A stretch of 64,000 nt of DNA from CAIVVT01 sp963757265 (GTDB lineage: Bacteria > Acidobacteriota > Terriglobia > Bryobacterales > Bryobacteraceae). The translations under genes and the position numbers were made by a program. The stretch spans positions 1,364,001 through 1,428,000 of the forward strand of contig CAVWRA010000006.1 in the NCBI GenBank assembly GCA_963757265.1. Direction: 5' to 3'. Below are positions 27,301 to 35,727 of the stretch, piece by piece. A model generated the notes under the pieces. That model was not told the DNA's origin. It searched no databases and saw nothing but the letters and a program-made list of their open reading frames with translations. The first letter of the stretch is position 1. Each line of letters starts with the position of its first letter.

Positions 27301-28392
27301 ATGAGCACACCGCGCCCCTGTGGGTGCGGCGGGAGGATCCAAGCTGTGCCGTCCTTTCGCGAGCACAATATCGAATTCGAGCTGCGCCGGGCGCTCACCC
27401 GGCAGAGGCGCCTGAGGCGTCTCGACAGGCGGTTGCCATTCCGCCTGCTGGCTTTGCTGCTGCTCACGGGCGCGGCGGCGTTGTATTGGAAATGGCCGGC
27501 ACTGGAAGTCCTGAGGGAGCCGAAACACGCGCTGCGCCAGGCGCCGCCCTCCGTTTCCGACCAGAGCCGGCGCCTGTTTTCCGACCGCTCCACGCGGCTG
27601 ATCTACGCCTACTCCGTCGTCCCCGGGGGAGTGACCGGCGCCGAGGAGGCGCAGCGCGCCGTGGCCGGCGATCCCGTGGTCGGCGAACATTACCGCGGGC
27701 TGGATCTGGCGCACCTCAGAGTGACGGCCCTCGAAACGGAGAAACTGGCCTACGTCTCTTTTCGCAAGGGCGACCAGGTCTATTGGACGACCAGGAAAGT
27801 CCGTCTCCCGGCGGGCGAGACGGTCCTGACCGACGGCGCCAACCTGGTGCGGGCGCGCTGCGGCAACCGCATCTCGGACGCTGCGATGTCCAAAACAACG
27901 CCCCAGGAACCGGCGCTGGTCGAGCTGGACACTCCGCTGCTGCCGGGAGGCCCGATGGCGCCGCTCGAAACGCCCCTGGCGCTCGAACAGGCCCGGCTGC
28001 TGACCTTGGGAACTCCTCGTATATTGCCCCAGATGCCTCCGCTGCCCGAAGTCCCGGAAGAACTGATCACTTCCACGCCCTCCGACGGCGCCTTTTCCCC
28101 GCAGGAACAGGATGAAATTCCGGGACCCTACTGGTTCGGCTTTCCCTCGCAGTGGTATTTCCCGGGGTGGAACCTGGCCTCCATCCAGTCCGCGCTCCAG
28201 CCGCCGGCCAAGCCCTCGGGGAAGGGTTCCGAAGGGTCGCAGAATTCCGGCGGCGGGGAGAACGTCCAGACTACGTCCGACCCGCCCTTGGAGGCCAATA
28301 CACCCGAACCGGCGTCCTGGCTCCTGGTGGCGGGCGCGCTTGTTGGCTTGGGCGGGCTGCTCGCGCGGGCCCGTCGGGGCGGGCCTCGGTAG
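27301..28392 (+). CDS. PEP-CTERM sorting-signal protein
   Basis: A 363-residue protein. About 45 charged N-terminal residues precede a membrane segment (FRLLALLLLTGAAALYWKW). A proline-rich middle follows, and then the C-terminal PEP-CTERM signal: TPEPASWLLVAGALVGLGGL and an Arg-rich tail. PEP-CTERM proteins are cleaved and anchored or released by exosortase. No exosortase gene lies in this window. The long basic region before the first membrane segment is unusual for an exported protein. The body matches no family I recognise. Confidence 0.75.
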   Translation: MSTPRPCGCGGRIQAVPSFREHNIEFELRRALTRQRRLRRLDRRLPFRLLALLLLTGAAALYWKWPALEVLREPKHALRQAPPSVSDQSRRLFSDRSTRLIYAYSVVPGGVTGAEEAQRAVAGDPVVGEHYRGLDLAHLRVTALETEKLAYVSFRKGDQVYWTTRKVRLPAGETVLTDGANLVRARCGNRISDAAMSKTTPQEPALVELDTPLLPGGPMAPLETPLALEQARLLTLGTPRILPQMPPLPEVPEELITSTPSDGAFSPQEQDEIPGPYWFGFPSQWYFPGWNLASIQSALQPPAKPSGKGSEGSQNSGGGENVQTTSDPPLEANTPEPASWLLVAGALVGLGGLLARARRGGPR

Positions 28393-28706
28393 CCGCAAAT
28401 CGAATCACCGCGTCCACGCCGGACCGGATCGGCCGCGCCGCGCCGGGTTTTGTTGCACTCCGGGGTAGCGGGTCAGTTTGAGATCTGGGGTGATCATAGG
28501 TGGTTTTTGCATGGACCTGGCGGGAGTAATATTCCACCCCGTGCTGCGTATAGACTTGACGCGCTAGTGTATAATCAAGTTGGGTGTTGTGCTGACTATC
28601 GCGTTCTGGAGGCGTTCGAGATAGACTTGAGTCCTTGCAACCAATTCCACACGTGGTGCACCTAAAGGGTAAGGGCCATCTGGCCGATAATCCAGGTGGG
28701 GCATTT
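28393..28706. other. Spacer before DUF2335 gene, lower GC
   Basis: No gene supported. Composition is more AT-rich than on either side, particularly from about 28.48 kb. A TATAAT lies at 28570-28575 but with no well-spaced -35, so I do not call a promoter. Confidence 0.3.
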
Positions 28707-28958
28707 ATGCAACGCAGGCTACAATCCGGATTTTGGGACGGCCTTGGGTCCGTCCTGACATTAGTGCCGGTTAGACGGCATGTACGAGTCGTGACCCTGG
28801 ATGGTCGGGATATCGCGCACATCTCGGTTGCTGAGGCTCTGCGGCGTGATTGGGAGAAGGTGCTTGAGGGTTCTTGCAACCCCCCAAAGGACACCGATCC
28901 ACATGGAATCTCCTCCGCCTCCGTCCGAGTTGATTACCAGCTCACCGCAAAGCGGTAG
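28707..28958 (+). CDS. Small hypothetical protein
   Basis: An 83-residue frame after AGGTGGGG, containing VRRHVRVVTLDGRDIAHISV and AEALRRDWEKVLEG. It overlaps the DUF2335 start by 56 bases. I do not recognise it. The ribosome site and the amphipathic helix are the only support, and it may be spurious. Confidence 0.3.
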   Translation: MQRRLQSGFWDGLGSVLTLVPVRRHVRVVTLDGRDIAHISVAEALRRDWEKVLEGSCNPPKDTDPHGISSASVRVDYQLTAKR

Positions 28959-29415
28959 CGACAAACTCGACCTCCAGACCAGTCATACCATTAGTGCTGA
29001 GTATTTTCGCGGCCCAATCCCGCCCCCGGAAGCCCTTCAGAGATACGACGATATAAGCCCTGGAATGGCCTCCCGACTGGTCGGGATGGCTGAAGCCGAA
29101 GCTAAACACCGGCATGAGGTTGAATCTAAACTCGTTGATTCAAGCTGCACGGAGGCGCTCGCATATCACGCCGAAGTGTCCAAGGGGCAGACTTTTGGCT
29201 TGATCATCACACTAGCGGCTCTTGCGGTTGGAGGCTACGTTGCGATTCAAGGCCACGAGTGGGCTGGGGCCGCGCTCGGATCCGGCGGCATCGGCGGTAT
29301 CGTTCTAACCTTCATCCTGGGGCGTAATGCCAAACCAAGGAATGACAGTAGAGAGGCACCCAGCCCCAACCCCAACCCCAACATCGTCAAGGCAAAGAGA
29401 CGAGCCAAGAAGTAG
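28903..29415 (+). CDS. DUF2335 predicted membrane protein
   Basis: A 170-residue protein. The family core is FRGPIPPPEALQRYDDISPG, then MAEAEAKHRHEVE, followed by two membrane segments (TFGLIITLAALAVGGYVAIQ and ALGSGGIGGIVLTFILG) and a basic tail. AAAGGA lies before the ATG. DUF2335 genes are common on mobile DNA and near phage or plasmid genes; their role is unknown. The gene sits in the lowest-GC patch of this part of the window, which supports recent transfer. Confidence 0.75.
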   Translation: MESPPPPSELITSSPQSGSDKLDLQTSHTISAEYFRGPIPPPEALQRYDDISPGMASRLVGMAEAEAKHRHEVESKLVDSSCTEALAYHAEVSKGQTFGLIITLAALAVGGYVAIQGHEWAGAALGSGGIGGIVLTFILGRNAKPRNDSREAPSPNPNPNIVKAKRRAKK

Positions 29416-29535
29416 GATGACGGACCGCTACTAGCCCGACGAAATTCAAGCTGACCCACTACCCACTGTGGCGACTCCCGCGGAAACGAGTGCTATCGTA
29501 GCGGATACGGGGCCAGCGCCCGGCCGGCATTCCCT

Positions 29536-30378
29536 ATGAGCCAGATTCAGCCTATCGTTCCGTTGACGCTCGAAGGCGCCAGCGTCCTGCATCAGATCTT
29601 CCGCCTCCGCTGGGACGAGTGGCAGGCCGCCGACGCCGGGACGCGAACTGAAGTAGTGGACGAATTCCGCGACTGGCTCACCCGCGCCGAGGCCGCCCGT
29701 GGCGGTTCGCAAACCGCCGCCTACGCCATGCTCGGCCATAAAGGCGACCTGCTGCTGCTGCACTACCGGCACGATTTCACGGCCCTGCTGGAAGCCCAGC
29801 TGAATGTCTCGCGGCTGCGCATCGCCGCCTACTGCGAGCTCGTGAATTCCTTTCTCAGCGTCGTCGAGCTGGGGCTGTACGAATCCACGCGCAAGATCCA
29901 TGAAGAGCTCGCCGCGCGCGGTCTCAAGCCGGATACCGAGGATTGGGACAAAGCCCAGCAGGAGCTGCTCGAGCGCCAGCGCGCCGCCATGAGCTCGCGC
30001 TTGTACCCCGAGGTGCCGGCCTCGCGCTACCTCTGCTTTTACCCCATGGACCGCAGACGCGGCGAGCAGAACAACTGGTACCTCGAACCTTTCGCCGACC
30101 GCCAGCGCATGATGCACGAGCACGGGCTCATCGGCCGCAAATACGGCGGCGTTGTCAAACAGGTGATCTCCGGCTCGATCGGCTTCGACGACTGGGAGTG
30201 GGGCGTGGACCTGTTCGCCGACGATCCGCTGCCCTTCAAGCGGCTGATTTACGAGATGCGTTTCGACGCCGCCAGTGCCGTCTACGCGCTGTTCGGCGCT
30301 TTCTATATCGGCCTGCGCGTGAAGCCGCAGGGCCTCGCGGCATTCATGGCCGGTGACGCTCGTGGCGCCGTCGAATAG
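29536..30378 (+). CDS. hemQ: Coproheme decarboxylase (HemQ, chlorite-dismutase family)
   Basis: A 280-residue enzyme that removes two propionate carboxyls from coproheme to make haem b. The catalytic Tyr is probably Tyr169 in LCFYPMDRRRGEQNNWY, and the proximal haem ligand is probably His196 in RQRMMHEHGLIGRKYGG; these two motifs separate HemQ from true chlorite dismutases. The length suits the family. A ferrochelatase gene lies 1.4 kb away on the other strand, past two cyclophilin genes, which together point to the coproporphyrin-dependent route. Confidence 0.9.
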   Translation: MSQIQPIVPLTLEGASVLHQIFRLRWDEWQAADAGTRTEVVDEFRDWLTRAEAARGGSQTAAYAMLGHKGDLLLLHYRHDFTALLEAQLNVSRLRIAAYCELVNSFLSVVELGLYESTRKIHEELAARGLKPDTEDWDKAQQELLERQRAAMSSRLYPEVPASRYLCFYPMDRRRGEQNNWYLEPFADRQRMMHEHGLIGRKYGGVVKQVISGSIGFDDWEWGVDLFADDPLPFKRLIYEMRFDAASAVYALFGAFYIGLRVKPQGLAAFMAGDARGAVE

Positions 30379-30401
30379 CCGCCGGCCGCGCGTCTGCTGA
30401 T

Positions 30402-30923
30402 CTACATGGCGACGATGGTGGCCTTGGTGATCCCGTCCAGCTTGGGGAAGCTGGCCTCGAGATAGGCGTTGCCCTGCGCGCGGGCCCGCCCCTGCTCGGG
30501 TCCGTTGCCGTGCGGCGCGCCTTCCCCGTAACCGGAGTACAGCTTCTCCACCACGTCCATCCCCGAGACGACTTTGCCGAACGGCGCGAACCCCATCCCG
30601 TCCAGCCGCTTGTTGTCCGTCAGGTTGATGAACACCTGGCTGGTGCGCGTGTTCGGCCCCGCCGTGGCGAACGTGATCGTGCCCTTGGCGTTGGTCTGGG
30701 TCACCGGATCGTCGGCCAGGTTGTCAACTTTGGGTGCGGTCTTGGGGTCCGCGGGCAGTCCGAACTGCACCACGAACCCGGGCAGCACGCGGAAGAACTT
30801 GGCTCCCTCGTAGTAGCCGCCTGCGACCAGTTCGCCGAAGCGCGCCGCCCCCAGCGGCGCCCACTCCGCGTTGACCTCAATGACGAACTCGCCCTTCGTC
30901 GTCTCGAACTTCACCTGGTACAT
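30402..30923 (-). CDS. Cyclophilin-type peptidyl-prolyl isomerase, cytoplasmic
   Basis: A 173-residue cyclophilin. The ATG at 30923 follows GAGGGAG. Core motifs are FFRVLPGFVVQFG (the FHRVIxxFMxQGG region), TITFATAGPNTRTSQVFINL and GFAPFGKVVSGMDVVEKL. It lacks a signal peptide. The Q-G-G of classic cyclophilins is Q-F-G here, so activity may be altered. It is the likely product of tandem duplication with the next gene upstream. Confidence 0.88.
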   Translation of the reverse strand: MYQVKFETTKGEFVIEVNAEWAPLGAARFGELVAGGYYEGAKFFRVLPGFVVQFGLPADPKTAPKVDNLADDPVTQTNAKGTITFATAGPNTRTSQVFINLTDNKRLDGMGFAPFGKVVSGMDVVEKLYSGYGEGAPHGNGPEQGRARAQGNAYLEASFPKLDGITKATIVAM

Positions 30924-30949
30924 TTGCACTCCCTCTTCCTTACCGGCCT

Positions 30950-31687
30950 TCACTTCTTCCACGCGACTTCTTTGACGCGGGCTTTCGGATCCGCCAATGC
31001 CGACTTCTCTTCTATGACCCTCGCCTTGATGATTCCATCCAGCCACGGGAATTTCTGCTCCGCGTACGAGTTGCCCTCCACCGCCAGCTTGCTCGGGTCG
31101 GGGCCGTTGCCCCGTGGCGGCATGTCGCCGTAGCCCGGGTAGAAGGTCTCGACGACGTCCATCCCCTCCACCACCTTCCCGAACGGCGCGAAGCCCTGCT
31201 TGTCGAGCATCTTGTTGTCGCCGAGGTTGATGAACACCTGCGTGCGCCGCGTCCCCGGACCGTCGGCCGCAAACGTCACCATGCCTTTGCGGTTGGTCAT
31301 CTTCACCGGGTCGTCTTTGATCGGCAGGTTGTTGAACAGCGCGTTGGTCTGCGGATCGTTCGACACGCCGAACTGCGCCACAAATCCCCGTTTCACCCGG
31401 AAGATCTTCGAATTGTCGAAGAAACCGAGATTCACCAGCCGCCAGAAGCGCTCCGCGCCGTTTGGCGACCACTGCTTGTGCACTTCCACGACGAAAGCGC
31501 CCTTGGTGGTCGCGAAACGGACCTTGTAAATCTGCGGCATCGGCCGAGCGGAGGGCGGCGTTTCCTTCTTTGGGGCCTCGGCCTTCTTCTGCGGGACCGC
31601 CTGCCCGCAGCCGGCCAGGATGAGAGCGGCCGCCGCCACGGCCCCTCCCATCGACGTCCGAACTTTCCGCGCGCACATGGATGTCAT
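30950..31687 (-). CDS. Cyclophilin-type peptidyl-prolyl isomerase, lipoprotein
   Basis: A 245-residue paralogue of the downstream cyclophilin with an N-terminal lipobox (AAALILAGCGQ), so anchored to an envelope membrane. The domain has FRVKRGFVAQFG, MVTFAADGPGTRRTQVFINL and GFAPFGKVVEGMDVVETF. It probably folds exported proteins. A start at the internal ATG at 31678 is also possible. It reads in the same direction as, and 26 bases before, the cytoplasmic copy. Confidence 0.88.
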   Translation of the reverse strand: MTSMCARKVRTSMGGAVAAAALILAGCGQAVPQKKAEAPKKETPPSARPMPQIYKVRFATTKGAFVVEVHKQWSPNGAERFWRLVNLGFFDNSKIFRVKRGFVAQFGVSNDPQTNALFNNLPIKDDPVKMTNRKGMVTFAADGPGTRRTQVFINLGDNKMLDKQGFAPFGKVVEGMDVVETFYPGYGDMPPRGNGPDPSKLAVEGNSYAEQKFPWLDGIIKARVIEEKSALADPKARVKEVAWKK

Positions 31688-31738
31688 TCTCGCACTGTCG
31701 GCGCGCCTCTCACCAGGGGGAAAGCAGACCCCGCGCCT

Positions 31739-32767
31739 TCAGCCCGCGGACCCGCAAGCCGGCCGCTCCGGCGGCAGGCCCATGCGGTGCGGCGCCGGGC
31801 AGCAGTTCTCCAGGCAGGGCCACTTCCAGGCCTCCGCGGCCCCGCTCAGGCGTTCCTCGATCAGCTCCCGGATCATCGCCACGAATTTCGGATGTGTGCC
31901 CACCGTCGCCGCCCGCACCAGGTTGATCCCCAACCTTTCGGCGTGCTCGCGGGCCTGCGTATCCAGGTCGAACACGACTTCCATGTGGTCCGAGATGAAG
32001 CCGATCGGCGCGACGATCACATCCTTCACGCCCGCCTCCGCCTCCTGGCTCAGCGCATCGCGCACGTCGGGTTCCAGCCACGGCTGCGCCGGCGGACCGC
32101 TGCGGCTCTGGAACACCAGCCGGTGCGAGGAAAATCCCGCCCCGGCGGCCACCCGCCGCGCCACCTCCGTGAGCTGCTCCAGGTACTTGGATGTCTGCGC
32201 CATCCCGAGCGGGATGCTGTGCGCCGTGCAAAGCAGCCGGGCCGCGCCCCGCCGCTCCTCCGGCACCCGCGCCCGGGCATCGCGCACGCGCTCAATCAGC
32301 GGCTCGACGAAGCCCGCGAGCAGGCAATAGCGCGGCAACCGCTCGAACTCCGGCGCGCCTTCTCCAATTTCCATCCGCGCCGTCTCGACGTCTTCCAGAT
32401 ACTGCCGGCACGCCGAGTAGCTGCTGTAGGCCGACGTGACGAAGATCAGCGCCCGCCGCACGCCGTCGGCCGTCATGCGGCGCATCGTCTCCGCCAGCAA
32501 CGGATGCCAGTTGCGGTTGCCCAAGTAGATCGGCAGCTTCACGCCGTGCGTCTCCAGCTCCGCGCCGAGCGCGGCGATCAGCGCCCGGTTCTGGTCGTTG
32601 ATCGGGCTCCGCCCGCCCAGCAGGTAGTAATTCTCGGCCACGGCCAGCAGACGCTGGCGCGGGATGTCGCGTCCCCGCGCGACGTTTTCGAGGAACGGCA
32701 TCACCTCCGCGGCGCTCTCCGGACCTCCGAAGCCCACCACCAGCAAGGCGTCGAACGTTTCGCTCAT
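31739..32767 (-). CDS. hemH: Ferrochelatase / coproporphyrin ferrochelatase
   Basis: A 342-residue enzyme inserting Fe2+ into a porphyrin. It has the family opening ALLVVGFGGPESAAEVMPFL, the TAHSIP motif carrying the catalytic His, and IGFISDHMEVVFDLD carrying the acidic residue. With HemQ nearby, coproporphyrin III is the more likely substrate (the CpfC role) but the two classes are not separable by eye. The C-terminus is about 25 residues longer than the family core. Cytoplasmic or membrane-associated. Confidence 0.9.
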   Translation of the reverse strand: MSETFDALLVVGFGGPESAAEVMPFLENVARGRDIPRQRLLAVAENYYLLGGRSPINDQNRALIAALGAELETHGVKLPIYLGNRNWHPLLAETMRRMTADGVRRALIFVTSAYSSYSACRQYLEDVETARMEIGEGAPEFERLPRYCLLAGFVEPLIERVRDARARVPEERRGAARLLCTAHSIPLGMAQTSKYLEQLTEVARRVAAGAGFSSHRLVFQSRSGPPAQPWLEPDVRDALSQEAEAGVKDVIVAPIGFISDHMEVVFDLDTQAREHAERLGINLVRAATVGTHPKFVAMIRELIEERLSGAAEAWKWPCLENCCPAPHRMGLPPERPACGSAG

Positions 32768-32849
32768 CCGCCTTCTAGGATGCCCGAACGCACGCCTTCG
32801 CGCTACCTTTTATCCCTTGTGCGACAATCGACGTGTTCCGGGATCACAC

Positions 32850-34253
32850 ATGCAACGCCGCGCTTTTCTGTCCTCCGTACCGGCCGGCTTCGCCGCCGCT
32901 GCCACTGCCGGCGGCCGCGCCGAGACCCCGCCGGCCTTCCCTGACGGCTACCACGACGCCGCCTCGCGCCTGATCGGCGCCGCGCTCACCGACGACGGCG
33001 GTTGGAATAAACTGGCCTACCTCTGCGACCGCATCGGCCATCGCATCGCCGGCTCGGCGTCCCTGGAACGCGCCATCGAGTGGGCCGCCGCGGAAATGCG
33101 CCGCGAAGGCCTCGAGAACGTCCAGACGCCGCCCGTCAAAGTGCCGCATTGGGTGCGCGGCGCGGAATCGGCCCGCCTGGTGGCGCCGCTGGACGCGCCG
33201 GTTTTCCTGCTCGGTCTCGGCGGCAGCATCGCCACGCCGCCCGAAGGGTTGACCGCCGCTGTCGTCGCGGTTTCGAGCTTCGACGAGCTGGAGGCTCTTG
33301 GCGCGGACCAGGTGCGCGGCCGGATCGTGCTCTACAACGTCCCCTGGCAGGGCTACGGCCGCACCGTCCAGTACCGTACCACCGGCGCCATCCGCGCCGC
33401 GAAGCTGGGCGCCGTCGCCTCGCTGGTCCGTTCCGTCACGCCGCTCAGCCTGCGCGATCCCCACACCGGCGCGATGCAGTACGACCCCGCGGTCCCGCGC
33501 ATCCCCCACGCCGCCGTCTCCATCGAGGACGCGCTGCGCATCGCGCGCCTGATCGACGCCGGCAACACCGTCCGCCTCCAGCTGAAAATGTCCGCCGAGA
33601 CTCTGCCCGACGCCGATTCGGCCAACGTCGTCGGCGAGCTCCCCGGCCGCGAACGGCCCGCGGAGATCGTCCTGCTGGGCGGTCATATCGACTCCTGGGA
33701 CGTTGGCCAGGGCGCGCAGGACGACGGCTGCGGCTTCATCGCCTGCTGGCAGGCGGTGGTGCTGATGAAGCAGCTCGGCCTCACTCCCCGCCGCACCGTG
33801 CGCCTGGTCTTCTGGACCGACGAGGAGCACACCGGCGCGGGCGCCGCGGCGTATCGGAAATGGGTCGGCGACGCGCTGGCCAACCACGTCGCGGTCATCG
33901 AGATGGATAGCGGCGCCGAACACCCCGTCGGCTACGGCTTCTCCATCGCGGGCGCATCGGACGAGGTGCTGAACCGCGCTCTTCTCCGCGCCCGGCAGAT
34001 CGGCAAGCTCCTCGACGGCATCGGCGCCGGAGAGATTTCCAGAGGCGGAGGCGGAGCCGACATCGCCCCGCTGATGCGCGAGGGCGTGCCCGGCTTCGGC
34101 CACCGCACCGTCGGCCTGCACTACTTCGAATGGCACCATTCCGAAGCCGATACTCTCGACAAGGTCAACCCGCGCGAGTTCCGCCTCAACGTCGCTTCGC
34201 TGGCCGTGCTGGCCTACGTCCTGGCCGACATGCCCGGGCGGATCGATAGCTGA
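32850..34253 (+). CDS. Exported M28-family zinc carboxypeptidase/aminopeptidase
   Basis: A 467-residue secreted protein with an Arg-containing signal (QRRAFLSSVPAGFAAAATA). The M28 zinc ligands are in LLGGHIDSWDVGQGAQDDGC (H and D), WTDEEHTGAG (the general-base E and ligand E), IEMDSGAEH and YFEWHHSEADT (H). A PA-like domain lies before the peptidase core. The order is that of carboxypeptidase Q. It releases C- or N-terminal residues outside the cytoplasm. Confidence 0.88.
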   Translation: MQRRAFLSSVPAGFAAAATAGGRAETPPAFPDGYHDAASRLIGAALTDDGGWNKLAYLCDRIGHRIAGSASLERAIEWAAAEMRREGLENVQTPPVKVPHWVRGAESARLVAPLDAPVFLLGLGGSIATPPEGLTAAVVAVSSFDELEALGADQVRGRIVLYNVPWQGYGRTVQYRTTGAIRAAKLGAVASLVRSVTPLSLRDPHTGAMQYDPAVPRIPHAAVSIEDALRIARLIDAGNTVRLQLKMSAETLPDADSANVVGELPGRERPAEIVLLGGHIDSWDVGQGAQDDGCGFIACWQAVVLMKQLGLTPRRTVRLVFWTDEEHTGAGAAAYRKWVGDALANHVAVIEMDSGAEHPVGYGFSIAGASDEVLNRALLRARQIGKLLDGIGAGEISRGGGGADIAPLMREGVPGFGHRTVGLHYFEWHHSEADTLDKVNPREFRLNVASLAVLAYVLADMPGRIDS

Positions 34254-34339
34254 TCCCCGGATGGCTCCAGCGCCGGCCCGGATGCTCCACATCAGACCGT
34301 GACGCGGCGCCATCGCGCACCACGTCGTACAATACGCAC

Positions 34340-34786
34340 ATGACCCGCCACGCTCTGCTCACGCTCGCGCTCGCCGGCTGCCTGGCCGCGCCCGCGCTTC
34401 TGGCCGCCGATAAGGAACACGACGCCGTCCTGGCCGCCGAAAAGGGCTGGTCCACCGGCGTCTCTCACAATGATTTCGCGCTGCTCGACAAGTCCCTCGC
34501 CGACGACCTCACCTATACCCACTCCACCGGCGCCAGCGATACCAAGGCCAGTTACATCGACAAGCTGAAGACCGGCAAGTCGCGCTACTTCAAAGCCGAC
34601 TACGACACCGAACCGCGCGTTCAGATCCTCTCGCCCGAAACCGCGCTCACCTTCGGCCGAGTCAAAGTGGTCACGCTCGGTCCCAACAATACGCAGACTC
34701 CGGCCACGCTGGCCTTCCTGCACGTCTTCGTCAAGCGCCATGGCCAGTGGCAGCTCGTCGCCCACCAGTCGGCCAAGGTGAACTGA
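34340..34786 (+). CDS. Secreted DUF4440/NTF2-like protein
   Basis: A 148-residue protein with a signal peptide (ALLTLALAGCLAAPALLAAD). The mature part is an NTF2-like cone: EKGWSTGVSHNDFALLDKSL, DDLTYTHSTGASDTKASYID, and a terminal KRHGQWQLVAHQSAKV. These proteins may bind small ligands or act as isomerase-like enzymes, but no catalytic set is evident. A TACAAT -10-like site lies 10 bases before the ATG. Confidence 0.75.
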   Translation: MTRHALLTLALAGCLAAPALLAADKEHDAVLAAEKGWSTGVSHNDFALLDKSLADDLTYTHSTGASDTKASYIDKLKTGKSRYFKADYDTEPRVQILSPETALTFGRVKVVTLGPNNTQTPATLAFLHVFVKRHGQWQLVAHQSAKVN

Positions 34787-34791
34787 GGATT

Positions 34792-34973
34792 TAGCCCGGA
34801 TGTTTCACCACGATCGTAGCGAGGCGCGATGAGAGGGTTGCAGCTACAAGGCGCGTGACGGGAGCCGCCCGCAGGCGTACTTGGCGGTACGTCGAGGACG
34901 GCGACCGAGCGCAACGCAGTAGATGCGGCCCTATCGCGCGCCGCAGCCGATTGCTGGTGAAATTTCCGGGTTA
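34792..34973. mobile_element. MITE-like element with terminal inverted repeats
   Basis: 182 bases bounded by 19-base inverted ends (TAGCCCGGATGTTTCACCA at 34792; its partner, 16 of 19 matched, at 34955-34973). It is too short for a transposase and contains no gene. It sits between the NTF2-like and PilZ genes. Confidence 0.6.
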
Positions 34974-35029
34974 GCGCCTCGCCCGTCCTCGCCGGCCGCA
35001 GCCGCCTGCCGCCCGGCGCCCGGGGCGCT

Positions 35030-35461
35030 TCACCATTCCTTGTTGCGCACGGCTTCGTACAGCGTCATGCAACCGATCGTGCTGCGCACCTCGGGGGAAA
35101 GCCGGTGTTCGTCGCTCGGGGCCACGTCCGCGGGGATGGTCTTGGGGTCCACACAGTGTTCCGGACTGCAGGCCCGGATGCCCGGCGTCTTACCGGTCAG
35201 GAACTGCGCCCCGACCACCCAGCCTAATTCCGAGGGGCGGCAGTAGCGGGTCTCTGCTTCCACCTGGCAAATCAGATGGCCGACCGCGATCCGCGTCCCG
35301 GGAGGGATCCGGCAATCCACCAGCAGGCAGGCGCCGCCGGGAGAAACGTCGTCCAGATTGGCTACGGCCTCACACGGAAAGCCGTGCTCGTCCGACCAGC
35401 GCACCTCCACCAGGCCGGCGCACAGCAGACGGTCGTACCGCCGCCGCTCGGTAATCCCCAT
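35030..35461 (-). CDS. PilZ-domain protein
   Basis: A 143-residue soluble protein. It has the c-di-GMP-binding pair of PilZ: RRRYDR at the N-terminus and NLDDVSPGGACLLVD 30 residues later (the D/N-x-S-x-x-G motif). The C-terminus adds a Cys-containing tail (GIRACSPEHC) outside the core. It is a likely effector or adaptor for second-messenger signalling. It is divergent from the FliA-like sigma gene with a 266-base gap. Confidence 0.75.
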   Translation of the reverse strand: MGITERRRYDRLLCAGLVEVRWSDEHGFPCEAVANLDDVSPGGACLLVDCRIPPGTRIAVGHLICQVEAETRYCRPSELGWVVGAQFLTGKTPGIRACSPEHCVDPKTIPADVAPSDEHRLSPEVRSTIGCMTLYEAVRNKEW

Positions 35462-35546
35462 AAAGCCTGTATCGGCACATGCAGTGGGAGGCTTGAGACT
35501 AAAATCAGCCGCCCGCCGGATCTTCTCGTCTCAAATCTTGACACCT

Positions 35547-35561
35547 GTTCCGCGCTGGAAC
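35547..35561. promoter_or_regulatory. Interrupted palindrome, possible operator
   Basis: GTTCC-GCGCT-GGAAC in the PilZ/sigma divergent gap, with a TTGACA at 35538-35543 just upstream and a further GGAAC about 8 bases downstream. Possible repressor site; the binding factor is unknown. Confidence 0.3.
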
Positions 35562-35727
35562 CAAAACGGAACAAACATTCTGCTATCTCCCGTCATGTAT
35601 GGCGCGACATTTTATGTAAGTCTTTGATAGTAAACCTGTTAAATCTCACTCATGGTTTGGCCGGGACCGTGCATTCTCTCTGTCGTCAGCCCAGATCACT
35701 CTGGTGCACCAGGCAGGGAGGGACGAT

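Noticed and set aside
28547..28575. Promoter TTGAC/TATAAT before the small gene
   Set aside because: Spacing between the two boxes is about 8-9 bases, too short for a sigma-70 promoter.
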